Under the pieces are notes generated by a model. It was not told the DNA's origin and did not search any database. It worked only from the letters and a program-made list of their open reading frames with translations. This document shows, in pieces, positions 44,891-52,726 of a stretch of 64,000 bases of DNA; position 1 is the first letter of the stretch; each line of letters opens with the position of its first letter. A program made the translations under genes and the position numbers. The DNA comes from Microglena sp. YARC (taxonomy: Eukaryota; Chlorophyta; Chlorophyceae; Chlamydomonadales; Chlamydomonadaceae). The stretch is taken from contig CM039462.1 in assembly GCA_022414725.1 (NCBI GenBank), positions 125,838,502-125,902,501 on the forward strand, in the 5' to 3' direction.

Positions 44891-45057
44891 AATGGGCGTT
44901 CCTGCCTCCCGGCCGATTTTTTTAAATTTCTAATCAGGATTTAGAGCCTCCTGAAAAGACTCGCTAGCTTGAGACATCAGCACCAAGGAATCGCAAATCC
45001 GCTCCATACCATGTTTCGCAACCAGTCAAAATCGGCCGGGCGGCAGGAACGCCCATT
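44891..45057. mobile_element. 167-bp MITE 1, related to the 15-kb transposon ends
   Basis: TIRs begin AATGGGCGTTCCTGCC and continue to GGCCGATTTT on both sides. ATAA duplications flank it (44,887-44,890 and 45,058-45,061). The outer 15 bases equal those of the 15-kb transposon. It sits 34 bases before the RNA-ligase start codon. Confidence 0.8.
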
Positions 45058-45090
45058 ATAAGGCACCACCGACAACTGTATGTTAGTCGA

Positions 45091-45924
45091 ATGCCGGCCT
45101 TCATTCCATTTCCCCCGATCCAGCAGTTCAGGAACGTCCTGAAAGAGTTGCCGTACGTCTTCGGAAGCGCGATCCCGCAGACGCTCAAGTTCCGAGGCAC
45201 GGTCAAACTGCACGGGACGCACTCGGACATTGTGAGGCACTTCATTACTGGAACCCCTGACTTCGTCGACACCATTCAGTCTCGAAACAGAATCCTGTCA
45301 GTCGACAACGACAACCAAGGCTGCCACATGTTTCTGACTGCGAAGAAGTACTCCGATCTGTTCGATCGTATCCAAGAGATCCATGGAGCAGATATAAGAT
45401 CGAACATCGTCGTATGTGGCGAGTACCGCGGTAAAGGTGTGCAGAACAAGGTGGCCCTGTGTAAGCTCGCCAAGATGTTTGTGATATTTGCGATCAGAAT
45501 CGACTATGAATGGGTTGACATGACCAAGTACAGCACGGTCTTCTGTCAGGAGGAATGGATCTTCAACATCATGAACTTTCCGACGTACGAGGTGGAAGTC
45601 AACATGAGCGACACGCAGCCCGCGCAAGACTACATGGCGGATCTCACGAACTCCGTGGATGCAGAGTGTCCGTTCGCGTACCAAATGGCCGGTGTCAAGG
45701 GTGGTGGCGAGGGCATCGTGTGGACGTGCGTGGACCACCCATCGTCTCGTCTGTGGTTCAAGACGAAGGGCAAGACGCATTGCACTGCCGTCACGAAGCA
45801 AGCGGTGCCTTCGCAGGCAGAACGAGACACGATCGAAGAAAACGGATTCAATGTGAACGACGTTCGTAAGGCGTTGTACAGGAAAGCAGGGAACTGGTAC
45901 AAACAACGGGTGGCAACCGCATAA
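45091..45924 (+). CDS. RNA ligase, T4 Rnl2-like nucleotidyltransferase
   Basis: 277 residues from ATG 45,091. Nucleotidyltransferase motifs are in order: motif I VKLHGTH with adenylated Lys39, VVCGEYRGKGVQ (motif III region, 108-118), FAIRID (133-138), GEGIVW (motif IV, 206-211) and WFKTKGK (motif V, 222-228). The enzyme would seal RNA nicks with ATP. Such ligases occur in several large DNA viruses, where RNA or tRNA repair is a likely role. The frame is intact, unlike many neighbours. The upstream MITE may have replaced the natural promoter. Confidence 0.8.
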   Translation: MPAFIPFPPIQQFRNVLKELPYVFGSAIPQTLKFRGTVKLHGTHSDIVRHFITGTPDFVDTIQSRNRILSVDNDNQGCHMFLTAKKYSDLFDRIQEIHGADIRSNIVVCGEYRGKGVQNKVALCKLAKMFVIFAIRIDYEWVDMTKYSTVFCQEEWIFNIMNFPTYEVEVNMSDTQPAQDYMADLTNSVDAECPFAYQMAGVKGGGEGIVWTCVDHPSSRLWFKTKGKTHCTAVTKQAVPSQAERDTIEENGFNVNDVRKALYRKAGNWYKQRVATA

Positions 45925-45993
45925 CTCAATTTCTAGAGCATGGATGTCTTCACGTTCACATTTCCAAAATAATTTTGAGCATGCAGGGAAGGG

Positions 45994-46272
45994 ATGAGTG
46001 ACTTTGATAATCGTTTGCGGCAGCTTGAGGCGGAACAGGCAAACCAGCGTCAGGAGATCCAAGCCTTACGGGATGCCACGTCCACCCAGATCCAGCGCCT
46101 GGACAAGGAGATCCAAGCCGTGCGGGATGCCACGTCCACCCAGATCGAGCGTGAGTTGGAAAGGGCATGGGCCGCGGCGTACCATGAACTGCAAGGGATG
46201 TTGACCGATGCTCAGTTGACCCAAGTTAAACTGGCAACATTCGGCATGCACAAACTCACACCCCGAGTATAA
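45994..46272 (+). CDS. Short coiled-coil protein
   Basis: 92 residues from ATG 45,994. Heptad-type sequence, with a 54-bp tandem duplication giving two copies of EIQALRDATSTQIQRLDK. The C-terminus (AAYHELQGMLTDAQLTQVKL) is also helical. It follows the ligase by 70 bases. Confidence 0.5.
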   Translation: MSDFDNRLRQLEAEQANQRQEIQALRDATSTQIQRLDKEIQAVRDATSTQIERELERAWAAAYHELQGMLTDAQLTQVKLATFGMHKLTPRV

Positions 46273-46294
46273 ATGTTATGCCCACCAATGTTTG

Positions 46295-46659
46295 ATGAGA
46301 GATTGTGATCCCCCCTGCCCACTCCTGCCCCAAGGCCACAGACCCCACCACACCTTCGCACCACCTCTCCACACATCGCACATCGCACGAGCAACATGCG
46401 GTAGCCAGGCTCTTAGTCGTCGTGCCACCCTATGCCACACGACCCCGGTATGCCCCCCTCATCCCGCGCCCACCCGCACTTTCGGCAGCACCACCAACAC
46501 CATCCGCTTGTACTGGGATCAGAAGGCGCAGTGCAGTGCCCAACCGAATGGTAGCGTGTCGGTTACCGTTCGGGAGGGGGAGTTACGAGATCCCCTAATC
46601 GGTCCTTATGATGGCTGGGTGGATGGAGTGTACTGCTTAGAGATGGGTGTGAGAGACTA
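46295..46659 (+). pseudogene. Acyl thioesterase (hotdog/4HBT) 5' part, split by Fanzor copy 2
   Basis: From ATG 46,295 (TATAAATG about 25 bases before it) a Pro/His/Arg-rich, transit-peptide-like leader leads to GWVDGVYCLEMGVRDY, where the Fanzor element begins. The rest of the protein resumes at 49,178 in phase. Plant-type acyl-lipid/DHNA-CoA thioesterases have the motif VRDYELDQFGVVNNAVY, which is exactly restored across the insertion. The leader's plastid role is an inference. Confidence 0.7.
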
Positions 46660-46786
46660 CAGTCAGGTACAGAATTTATGGGACACCCTTACCGGTGACC
46701 CTTGAACCCAATTGATTGGGTAGGTCAGCTAAAGGTTTTGTATCAAGGTCCCAATCCTTCGTGTCCTTCATCCCGTATTTCAGCAT
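46660..46786 (-). ncRNA. Candidate guide-RNA 3' region of Fanzor copy 2
   Basis: Same conserved block as copy 1. The hairpin ACCCAATTGATTGGGT (7-bp stem) is longer than the copy 1 form ACCCAATGGGT, a stem-length change that keeps pairing and supports RNA structure. Transcription is not shown. Confidence 0.45.
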
Positions 46787-48853
46787 TTAAGCTGGCCCAG
46801 AGGATAACAATTGTAAGTTGCTAACTGACCCAGGTGGGTCGGTTGGTTGAGCGCCCACATTTGCCTCTCCGGAAACTGTGGTTTTTGGGGTGGGCGATGA
46901 TGAGGGCACACAAAATGTCGCCGGTCGCTCTTTCCCGTCCATCCACGTCGTCAGAAGCAGAAGAAGGTTCTTGGCAGCGTTCACGTCTCGGTTCCAGGTT
47001 GCACCACAGCGCACATTGGATGATGCGCTTTTGACACTGTTGCGACAGTGCAGTACTTTGTGGACCTTGACGTTCTTCACCACCGTCTTCTGCTTCTCAA
47101 TCGTTGTTGTTGTAGGAGCCCCGTTGATGAGGGAGGGGGGCTCGTTTTGAACTCTGCGCCAGACGACGCTGTCTCCCTTCATGTTGACGAGCTTCTGGAA
47201 GCAGCCGTGGCAGGTACAAGAAGTGTTGCGTTCGTCAACGTTTTTGAACAAAACATTCTTACGACGTGAGAGGCACCTCCTGATCACTTTGATGGGCCCA
47301 GAACATGAACGACTGATACCATACCCTTGGTTGGACCAGTTGCCGAAGCCAACAACGGTCGTCTGTGCCCTTGGTGCAATCACATCGCATACCTTTTCTT
47401 CGATCGTCTTCTTCTGTGCTTTTGGAGCAATCAAATCACAGACCTTTTCAATCGTCTTCTGTTTACCCACATACCGAAAGAATCGCATCGATCGGTAACC
47501 TCTGCTGGCTCGGTGTTGAAGGAGTGTCGGGAGAGCGCTGAGGTAACCTCTGACATGGTCCTGCATGTCGTGCATACTGCTCGTAGTCGGCGATGGAATG
47601 GACTTCACGAGGTCTTGCGTATCGACATTCCATTTTTTGGTGCGACGATTACTGGTATTGTACCCAGCTGCTTCGCTAAAGCGGGCAGAGCTGAAAGACT
47701 CGACGCGACCGGCAGAAGATGCTACAGTGACGATATCTGTCATACCCGGGTCGACACCGACTCTCAGAGAAGCGTCCTGGCAGTCTTCGAGAATTGCGTC
47801 TTTGGGATACCCCGCGTTATCTCCTCCTTCTACATCGACATCTTCACTCCCCTGATGCTTCATTTGGACGGAGACCCCCTTGCCGTCGCTGAGGATTCGG
47901 TTGTCAAAACGAGACCCTTTCGTCTCAAGTCCTTGGACATTGAAGTACTTTCTCCACAACATGGAATGATTCTCGTGACGTCCATCGCCACGGAAGCTCT
48001 CGAGCGGCGAATCGCCCATGCTGAGAAGCTTCATGAGTGTCATGGACGATATAGGGACGTAAGAAATGGTGAATCCGCTCTTGCGTGGAAGGATACTGAA
48101 CAGACGGGGGCGTTTTTTTTGTTGTTTTCTCTTTTAGATCCGCTCCCAACTCTGTAAGCACGTGATGAAACAGTCTCATTGTCAGGTGCGCTCGAGTGTT
48201 GAACTGCTTCCCCCTTGGCAGCGGCAAGAGATCTCTCAGGCGTCTGACAACGTCTTTGATGAGGTTCGCATGCACGAGACTCGCTGGGATGATTTTTGTC
48301 GATATCCGACTCAGGATACTGGACCACTGCCTTGACAATCTTATTGAAATGTTTCTTCAACGAGGGATGTTTCAAGCGCAGGTACTTGATTACAACCCTG
48401 TCCACGTTTGCCCAGACGCTGTTGCATGCCATCGTCGCCATTTGTATTGAGACGTCTGCGATTACCTGTCCCCATTGACGAACGTCCACCTTTAAGTAGC
48501 CTGCAGGCCTGAGAGCGTCGAAAGCAACCATGCTATCCTTCAAGCTTTGTCCCAGCGTATCCTTTCGAACGTTGGATGTCGAGACAGCAAGGATGCACCT
48601 GTAATAAAAGTTTCGATCCAGGTGCGGGCAACTGCTTCACGTCAAAGTCTACATCATCGAGGCATCTGGTGATATGAAAATTTGCGAATAAGTATGCCTC
48701 TGCAACTGCGTGGTTGATTACGAGTACCATGCTTTGGATCCTTGAGCAGATTTGCTGCCTTGATACATCCATGCACAGAGAATTAAGCGTCTTCTTGACC
48801 ACCATGATGTCCAGATCGTCGTCGTCATCTCCATTGTTTGTCACCACCCCCAT
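46787..48853 (-). pseudogene. Fanzor (TnpB-like RNA-guided nuclease), copy 2, three frameshifts
   Basis: ATG 48,853 (MGVVTNNGDDDDDLDIMVVK). Relative to copy 1, single-base insertions occur near 48,627 and 48,296, and another change near 48,100-48,130, so four frame segments are needed. The last 418 codons (48,043-46,787) are open and hold all RuvC motifs (SLRVGVDPGMTDIVTVASS, VVGFGNWSNQGYG, TWNRDVNAAKNLLLLL) and the zinc residues (CTCHGC, HCRN, RCG). A short internal duplication (47,395-47,460) repeats KTIEKVCDxIAPxAQ. The Arg residues replaced by TGA in copy 1 are intact here. Confidence 0.85.
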
Positions 48854-49177
48854 CGAGATGGAGGGAGGGAGTGTTCTTTTCTTGTCTTGATATCATCATG
48901 TACCACAATTTCCTTATACCATAATACACGCACGTTATCATGATCGATGCAGAGGTAAGACATCGCGCGGTTGTTCACATATTGATGCGCACGATGTAAG
49001 CCAACACGTTGACTTGTCAGGCTACTTTGATCATGTAACTTCTGTGTCTTTACAGGCCTTGAATGTTTTGTGTAAATCTCCTGAAGACAGTATCTGTATT
49101 GACAAGATCGGTTACAAAACTTGAATTGGTCAAATCCCCAAAATAAAAGGTGTCCCACAATCAAATGTCCCTAGCTG

Positions 49178-49603
49178 TATGAGCTGGATCAATTTGGAGT
49201 GGTGAACAATGCCGTGTATGCCAACTACTTCCAACATGGGTTGGAGCGACTGGGTATTGACTGCGATGCCTATGCACGAGCAAACCTAGGGCTGGCAATA
49301 ACTGACATGAGGCTGTCATACAAGGCTCCGCTTAGATCTAAGGACAAGTTCAGAGTGTTATCCGGGGTGAGTCGAGTCACTGGCGCTCGTGCTGTCATGG
49401 ACGAGGTCATTCTAAAGTCTGTGACGAATGGCGACGGTGAGGAAAAGGACATGGTGATCGCAAAATGCCAGGTCACTATGGTTGTACTGGATGGAGATTA
49501 CAAGGCGACTAGGCTCCCTGCTGCGATAAAGGATGTATTTACAACGCTAATGCAAGAGGCAAGTGCCAGCTCAGGAGGGCACTCTGAACACTATATGTGC
49601 TGA
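49178..49603 (+). pseudogene. Acyl thioesterase (hotdog/4HBT) 3' part
   Basis: Begins YELDQFGVVNNAVYANYFQH, the active-site region of 4HBT thioesterases (Asp-Gln near the substrate thioester), and continues to a stop at 49,601-49,603 (hotdog strands MRLSYKAPLRSKDKFRVLSG, DMVIAKCQVTMVVLD). It hydrolyses acyl-CoA or acyl-ACP. Apart from the insertion, no other break is seen, which suggests the Fanzor insertion is relatively recent. Confidence 0.75.
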
Positions 49604-49671
49604 GTGGTACGATACGCAGCAGGACATGTTGGTTTCAGGGGATATCCCAAAATTATGGCAGTCGCTGTCGT

Positions 49672-49985
49672 TTAGGCATTTTTCAGGAATGCCTTAATGC
49701 CCTGTATGCTACTCAATTCCTGTGTGGTTGTGCTTTCTTTTGTTCCTTCCCACGCGACACCTGTAATTTCTTGCATTTTATCGTATGCATCGGATCCTTC
49801 GAAGATCTCATTTTTGTACACGATTGCTGGAAACCTCGTGATCCTCAACAACTTCAGCAGGTCTCGGACCTCGATATGTGATAGGTCATTGACAACAACT
49901 CTCGCATCCTCGCATTCCAATTACGATAAAGGTGGACGACAAGTATGGGTCATGCGCAGTGCCTACTGGCAAACTGTTGTGGACG
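49672..49985 (-). pseudogene. Thioredoxin/glutaredoxin-like protein, frameshifted
   Basis: The minus strand reads SSTFIVIGMRGCESC (CxxC) in one frame (about 49,950-49,902), then VVVNDLSHIEVRDLLKLLRI and TRFPAIVYKNEIFEGSDAYD in the next. CxxC, the cis-Pro of FPAI and the overall length fit a thioredoxin-fold disulfide oxidoreductase. One indel near 49,900 separates the halves. No ATG is seen in the first frame. The family inference is moderate. Confidence 0.45.
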
Positions 49986-50612
49986 CAGCAGGATGAAGGT
50001 TGAACGGTTTACTTTTCAGATGCAACAGTTGTAAAGACAAAACAGGAACCACCCAAATCTGCCCCATTGTCCATCATTCGCACATGACAGAGCGGCTGTG
50101 CTCTTCTCAATCCGTCTTGCGCCCCCCCCCCCCCCCCCTCCCCCATTCTTCTCACACGCTTTCCACATGTTTGTCACAGTCCACATGTAGAGACCGGCTA
50201 CATACATACATACATCGTATTGTCTGCTGCATGCATGGGAACTGTAGGCTCCCCTCCGGTCGCCCACCCGCTCGGTTCCTCGCGGACTTCCCGTGGGGGC
50301 TCCCTCCGGTCGCCCCCCGGTCGCTCCGCTGGGGAAGATGTGAAAGGGGCTCCGCCGCTTGTTGAATACAAGACCTCTCTGCTAAGGTTAAGGTTGTGGG
50401 TGAGGATGGACGAGTAGGATGCGCAAGCCACCGCGTTCCCTTGGCCGTGCGCGATATTAATGCGCCCGTCATTGTAGTTATCATTGAAAGCGCGTTCCTT
50501 CGTGTATTTCTCCTCGAAGTGCTTGTGAAAAAAAAATTGAAATGTTTCGCTCGATCTGTAATATCATATTATACTTCCACTTTGCCTCTATTTATCATTT
50601 CTCAACTCAATC
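49986..50612. other. Intergenic: homopolymer C run, GC-rich repeats, promoter motif
   Basis: 18 Cs at 50,121-50,138. Imperfect repeats GGGGCTCCCTCCGGTCGCCC at 50,245-50,330. The word GGGGCTCCGCCGCTTGTTGAA at 50,347 is shared with 36,848. AAAATTGA at 50,533-50,540 precedes the next gene by about 75 bases. No gene is supported. Confidence 0.5.
50533..50540 (+). promoter_or_regulatory. AAAATTGA early-promoter-like motif
   Basis: A9TTGAAATG upstream of the J-domain gene at 50,613. A perfect match to the mimivirus-type early motif. Confidence 0.5.
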
Positions 50613-51293
50613 ATGTCAGAACAACCGTGCATCATCGACCTATCAATGGACGACGAAGACATTGTTCGAGACTTCTTGACACCAATCTTAAACCGCATTC
50701 TGAACGCACATGAGCCGTGCATTGTATCCTTGGTATCGTCTGATGATGAGTCCGACGACGCGACCCAGCCCGAGCCTATGTCAGAGTCTGACTACGAGGA
50801 CCAACCCGAGCCCATGTCAGATTCTGACTACGAGGACCAACCCGATCCCATGTCAGATTCTGACTACGAGTCCCAGCCCGATCCCGATCCCGAGCCCATG
50901 TCCGACGACGAGCCCGAGACTGCCTATCAGCCGGCCCACGCGTTTGAAGACGTAGCCGGCATGATGGCGAGGACCGGGATATTAGAAACGTTCCTCGCAG
51001 GCGGGCCTACCCAGGCGACCATGTCCACCAGCTGGTGGACGTACTGGTTGTCTAACAAAGCCATTGACACCTGGGTAAAAGGCGTTTGGACGAGGACTGA
51101 ACAGAAGATGATGATCCTGAGTCTGCATCCCGACAAGGCCAACTCCTTGCGCGATGCGCGCATGACCGAGGATGATCACAGGTGGATGGACAAATTGTCC
51201 CAGAATCTTAATAGTGCACTCAACGAGGTGATTCACGTGATTCCCAGTGAAATGTACGAAATCATCTACTTGCTCAATAATGAGCTTCCCTAG
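50613..51293 (+). CDS. J-domain-like acidic repeat protein, copy 2 (intact)
   Basis: 226 residues from ATG 50,613. One copy of the N-terminal unit (PCIIDLSMDDEDIVRDFLTP), then acidic Ser-Asp-Tyr-Glu-Asp/Pro repeats (45-100), then the conserved C-terminus: WWTYWLSNKAIDTWVKGVWT, HPD at 172-174 in SLHPDKANSLRDARM, and helix RWMDKLSQNLNSALNEV. The paralogue at 34,817 differs mainly by expansion of the N-terminal repeat and acidic tract. It probably engages Hsp70 through the HPD loop; the acidic tail partner is unknown. Confidence 0.7.
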   Translation: MSEQPCIIDLSMDDEDIVRDFLTPILNRILNAHEPCIVSLVSSDDESDDATQPEPMSESDYEDQPEPMSDSDYEDQPDPMSDSDYESQPDPDPEPMSDDEPETAYQPAHAFEDVAGMMARTGILETFLAGGPTQATMSTSWWTYWLSNKAIDTWVKGVWTRTEQKMMILSLHPDKANSLRDARMTEDDHRWMDKLSQNLNSALNEVIHVIPSEMYEIIYLLNNELP

Positions 51294-51907
51294 GGGAAGC
51301 GCCGTTTAGGGTTTAGGGTTTCCTGCGTATAATTATATTTTTTCGAAATGCGGACTTCATGTGTGCGTTGTTCAGTATTTGTATGGGTAGGTTGTCTGCT
51401 CTGCTTGAATTCACTTGTGAGAATGAGTATGCGCAAGTCTGACCCGGGCCTCCAGACAGGTATACCCTACACATCATGAATGGATGTGTGGATGCGACAG
51501 TTTTCTGCCGTTTGCGTGTACATGGAGCCGCCGCCTTGGAATGTGTGGACACCGAGGAGGATGCGGAAGCCGCCATATATGGATTTTGCGTTGTTTACAC
51601 TCTTTTTTATAACGGGGGGCTGCAAAATCCACTGCGGCTTTAGCAGCCCCCCGTTAGTCCATTCATTCATCTTCACACACGCACGGCGGCTTTCGAAATA
51701 AGGCATAAATGAAGATTGATACTGAGCGCGCAGAAGCACTTGAGAAGCAACTGAGGTGAGGTGAGGGGAAGGGCAGTGCGGGACGGGGTTCCGGGGGCAG
51801 AGGGGCAGGTGCTCCGACTCGAAAGTAGTTGCCGCTTACTGATTTCATTGGGTTGTGACATGAATCATGGCATCGAGTTCTTCATGCGCCGGTGCCCTTG
51901 AACACAG
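51294..51907. repeat. Intergenic with telomere-like motif, strong hairpin and recurrent motif
   Basis: TTTAGGGTTTAGGGTTT at 51,305-51,321 is a plant-type telomere-like (telo-box) sequence. 51,501-51,520 is a copy of the recurrent CGCCGTTTGCGTG motif. AACGGGGGGCTGC...GCAGCCCCCCGTT (51,612-51,656) is a perfect 13-bp inverted repeat with an ~19-base loop. No gene is seen. Confidence 0.55.
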
Positions 51908-52070
51908 ATTTGTTCCTGCATCCCGGCCGATTTTGACTGGTTGCGAAACATGGTATGGAGCGGAATTGTGATTCCTTGGTTCTTATGTCTCAAGCTAGCG
52001 AGTCGTTCAGGAGGCTCTAAATCCTGATTAGAAATTTAAAAAAATCGGCCGGGAGGCAGGAACGCCCATT
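51908..52070. mobile_element. MITE 2, inverse orientation to MITE 1
   Basis: Its interior and one TIR (AATGGGCGTTCCTGCCTCCC on the reverse strand) match MITE 1 (44,891-45,057) in inverted orientation. The other end is degenerate (TTGTTCCTGCATCCCGGCCG). No clear target duplication remains. Confidence 0.75.
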
Positions 52071-52176
52071 AATTGAGAAGTGTCTCTTATCATAAAATCC
52101 GATAGACCAAGACCAATCTAAACTGTTTTTTGTGGAGGTTACACCGCAAGGTGTGCCGTACACGAAGCGGTTTCAT

Positions 52177-52545
52177 TTAAGTATTCCGTTGACTGTACCC
52201 CCCAAGTATTACCATACCATACCATACCATACCATACCATACCATACCATACCATACCATACCATACCATACCATACCATACCATACCATACCATACCAT
52301 ACCATACCATACCATACCATACCATACCATACCATACCAGTATCCGACGATCTGCCTGAACGACGACCCTCATAATCATTCGATGTTGTTGGTATCGTCC
52401 GCACTGCGTGTAGACCGTGTGCGAGCAGGGCGTATATTGCCTCGTCCCTGTGTTGTGTTTGCGAATCTATCCATTCTTCGAGTCCCATGTGAAACCCAAT
52501 AGGTAAAGATACGGTCAATGTCTTTGTATTTATCGTATTTTTCAT
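52177..52545 (-). CDS. Ribbon-helix-helix protein with MVWYG repeats, copy 1
   Basis: ATG 52,545. The first ~50 residues (TKTLTVSLPIGFHMGLEEWI then RDEAIYALLAHGL) match a ribbon-helix-helix DNA-binding domain: beta strand, helix, and the RxEAIxxLL helix. After TTSNDYEGRRSGRSSDTG come tandem MVWYG pentapeptides encoded by 26 copies of a 5-bp repeat. Here the frame ends MVILGGYSQRNT; the copy 2 repeat number leads to a different tail. It is divergent from the Ala-rich gene with a shared promoter region. Confidence 0.6.
   Translation of the reverse strand: MKNTINTKTLTVSLPIGFHMGLEEWIDSQTQHRDEAIYALLAHGLHAVRTIPTTSNDYEGRRSGRSSDTGMVWYGMVWYGMVWYGMVWYGMVWYGMVWYGMVWYGMVWYGMVILGGYSQRNT
52211..52340. repeat. 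(ACCAT)n microsatellite, 26 units
   Basis: 25 ACCAT plus a final ACCAG. In unit 2 (54,394-54,428) there are only 7. Because the unit is five bases, each change shifts the reading frame of the RHH gene. Confidence 0.95.
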
Positions 52546-52726
52546 CTTGTTTTGTCTTCCGTATGTCTTCTGTATGTCTTCTGTATGTCTTCTGTATGTC
52601 TTCTGTATGTCTTCTCCTCTTCTTCTTTTATATTATTTTCCATGCTAAAAAAAAATTGACGCCTTTTTCCTTCCTTTGAAACAACAACAATAACAACAAC
52701 AACAACAACAACAACAACTTGATATC
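52546..52726. promoter_or_regulatory. Divergent promoter: 11-bp repeats, AAAATTGA, CAA-rich leader
   Basis: Five GTATGTCTTCT units (52,560-52,614; two in unit 2), AAAATTGA at 52,653-52,660 (changed to ACAATTGA in unit 2), and a leader of AACAACAATAACAACAAC repeats ending 8 bases before ATG 52,727. CAA-rich unstructured leaders favour ribosome entry in other systems; here that is only an analogy. Confidence 0.5.

Larger units (their letters stand above)
46660..49177 (-). mobile_element. Fanzor transposon, copy 2, inserted in the thioesterase gene
   Basis: 2,518 bp. The left end starts CAGTCAGGTACAGAATTTAT then GGGACACC; the right end, reversed, starts CAGCTAGGGACATTTGATTG then TGGGACACC. TA borders it at 46,658-46,659 and 49,178-49,179. 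Removing the element plus one TA rebuilds an uninterrupted hotdog reading frame, which fixes the boundaries to the base. Confidence 0.9.

Noticed and set aside
45298..46062. 254-codon antisense frame over the RNA ligase
   Set aside because: Mirror of a gene with complete nucleotidyltransferase motifs on the plus strand; the antisense product has no family features.
47327..48157. 276-codon plus-strand frame over Fanzor copy 2 (and 41,229-42,005 over copy 1)
   Set aside because: Antisense to conserved RuvC motifs; no independent motif.
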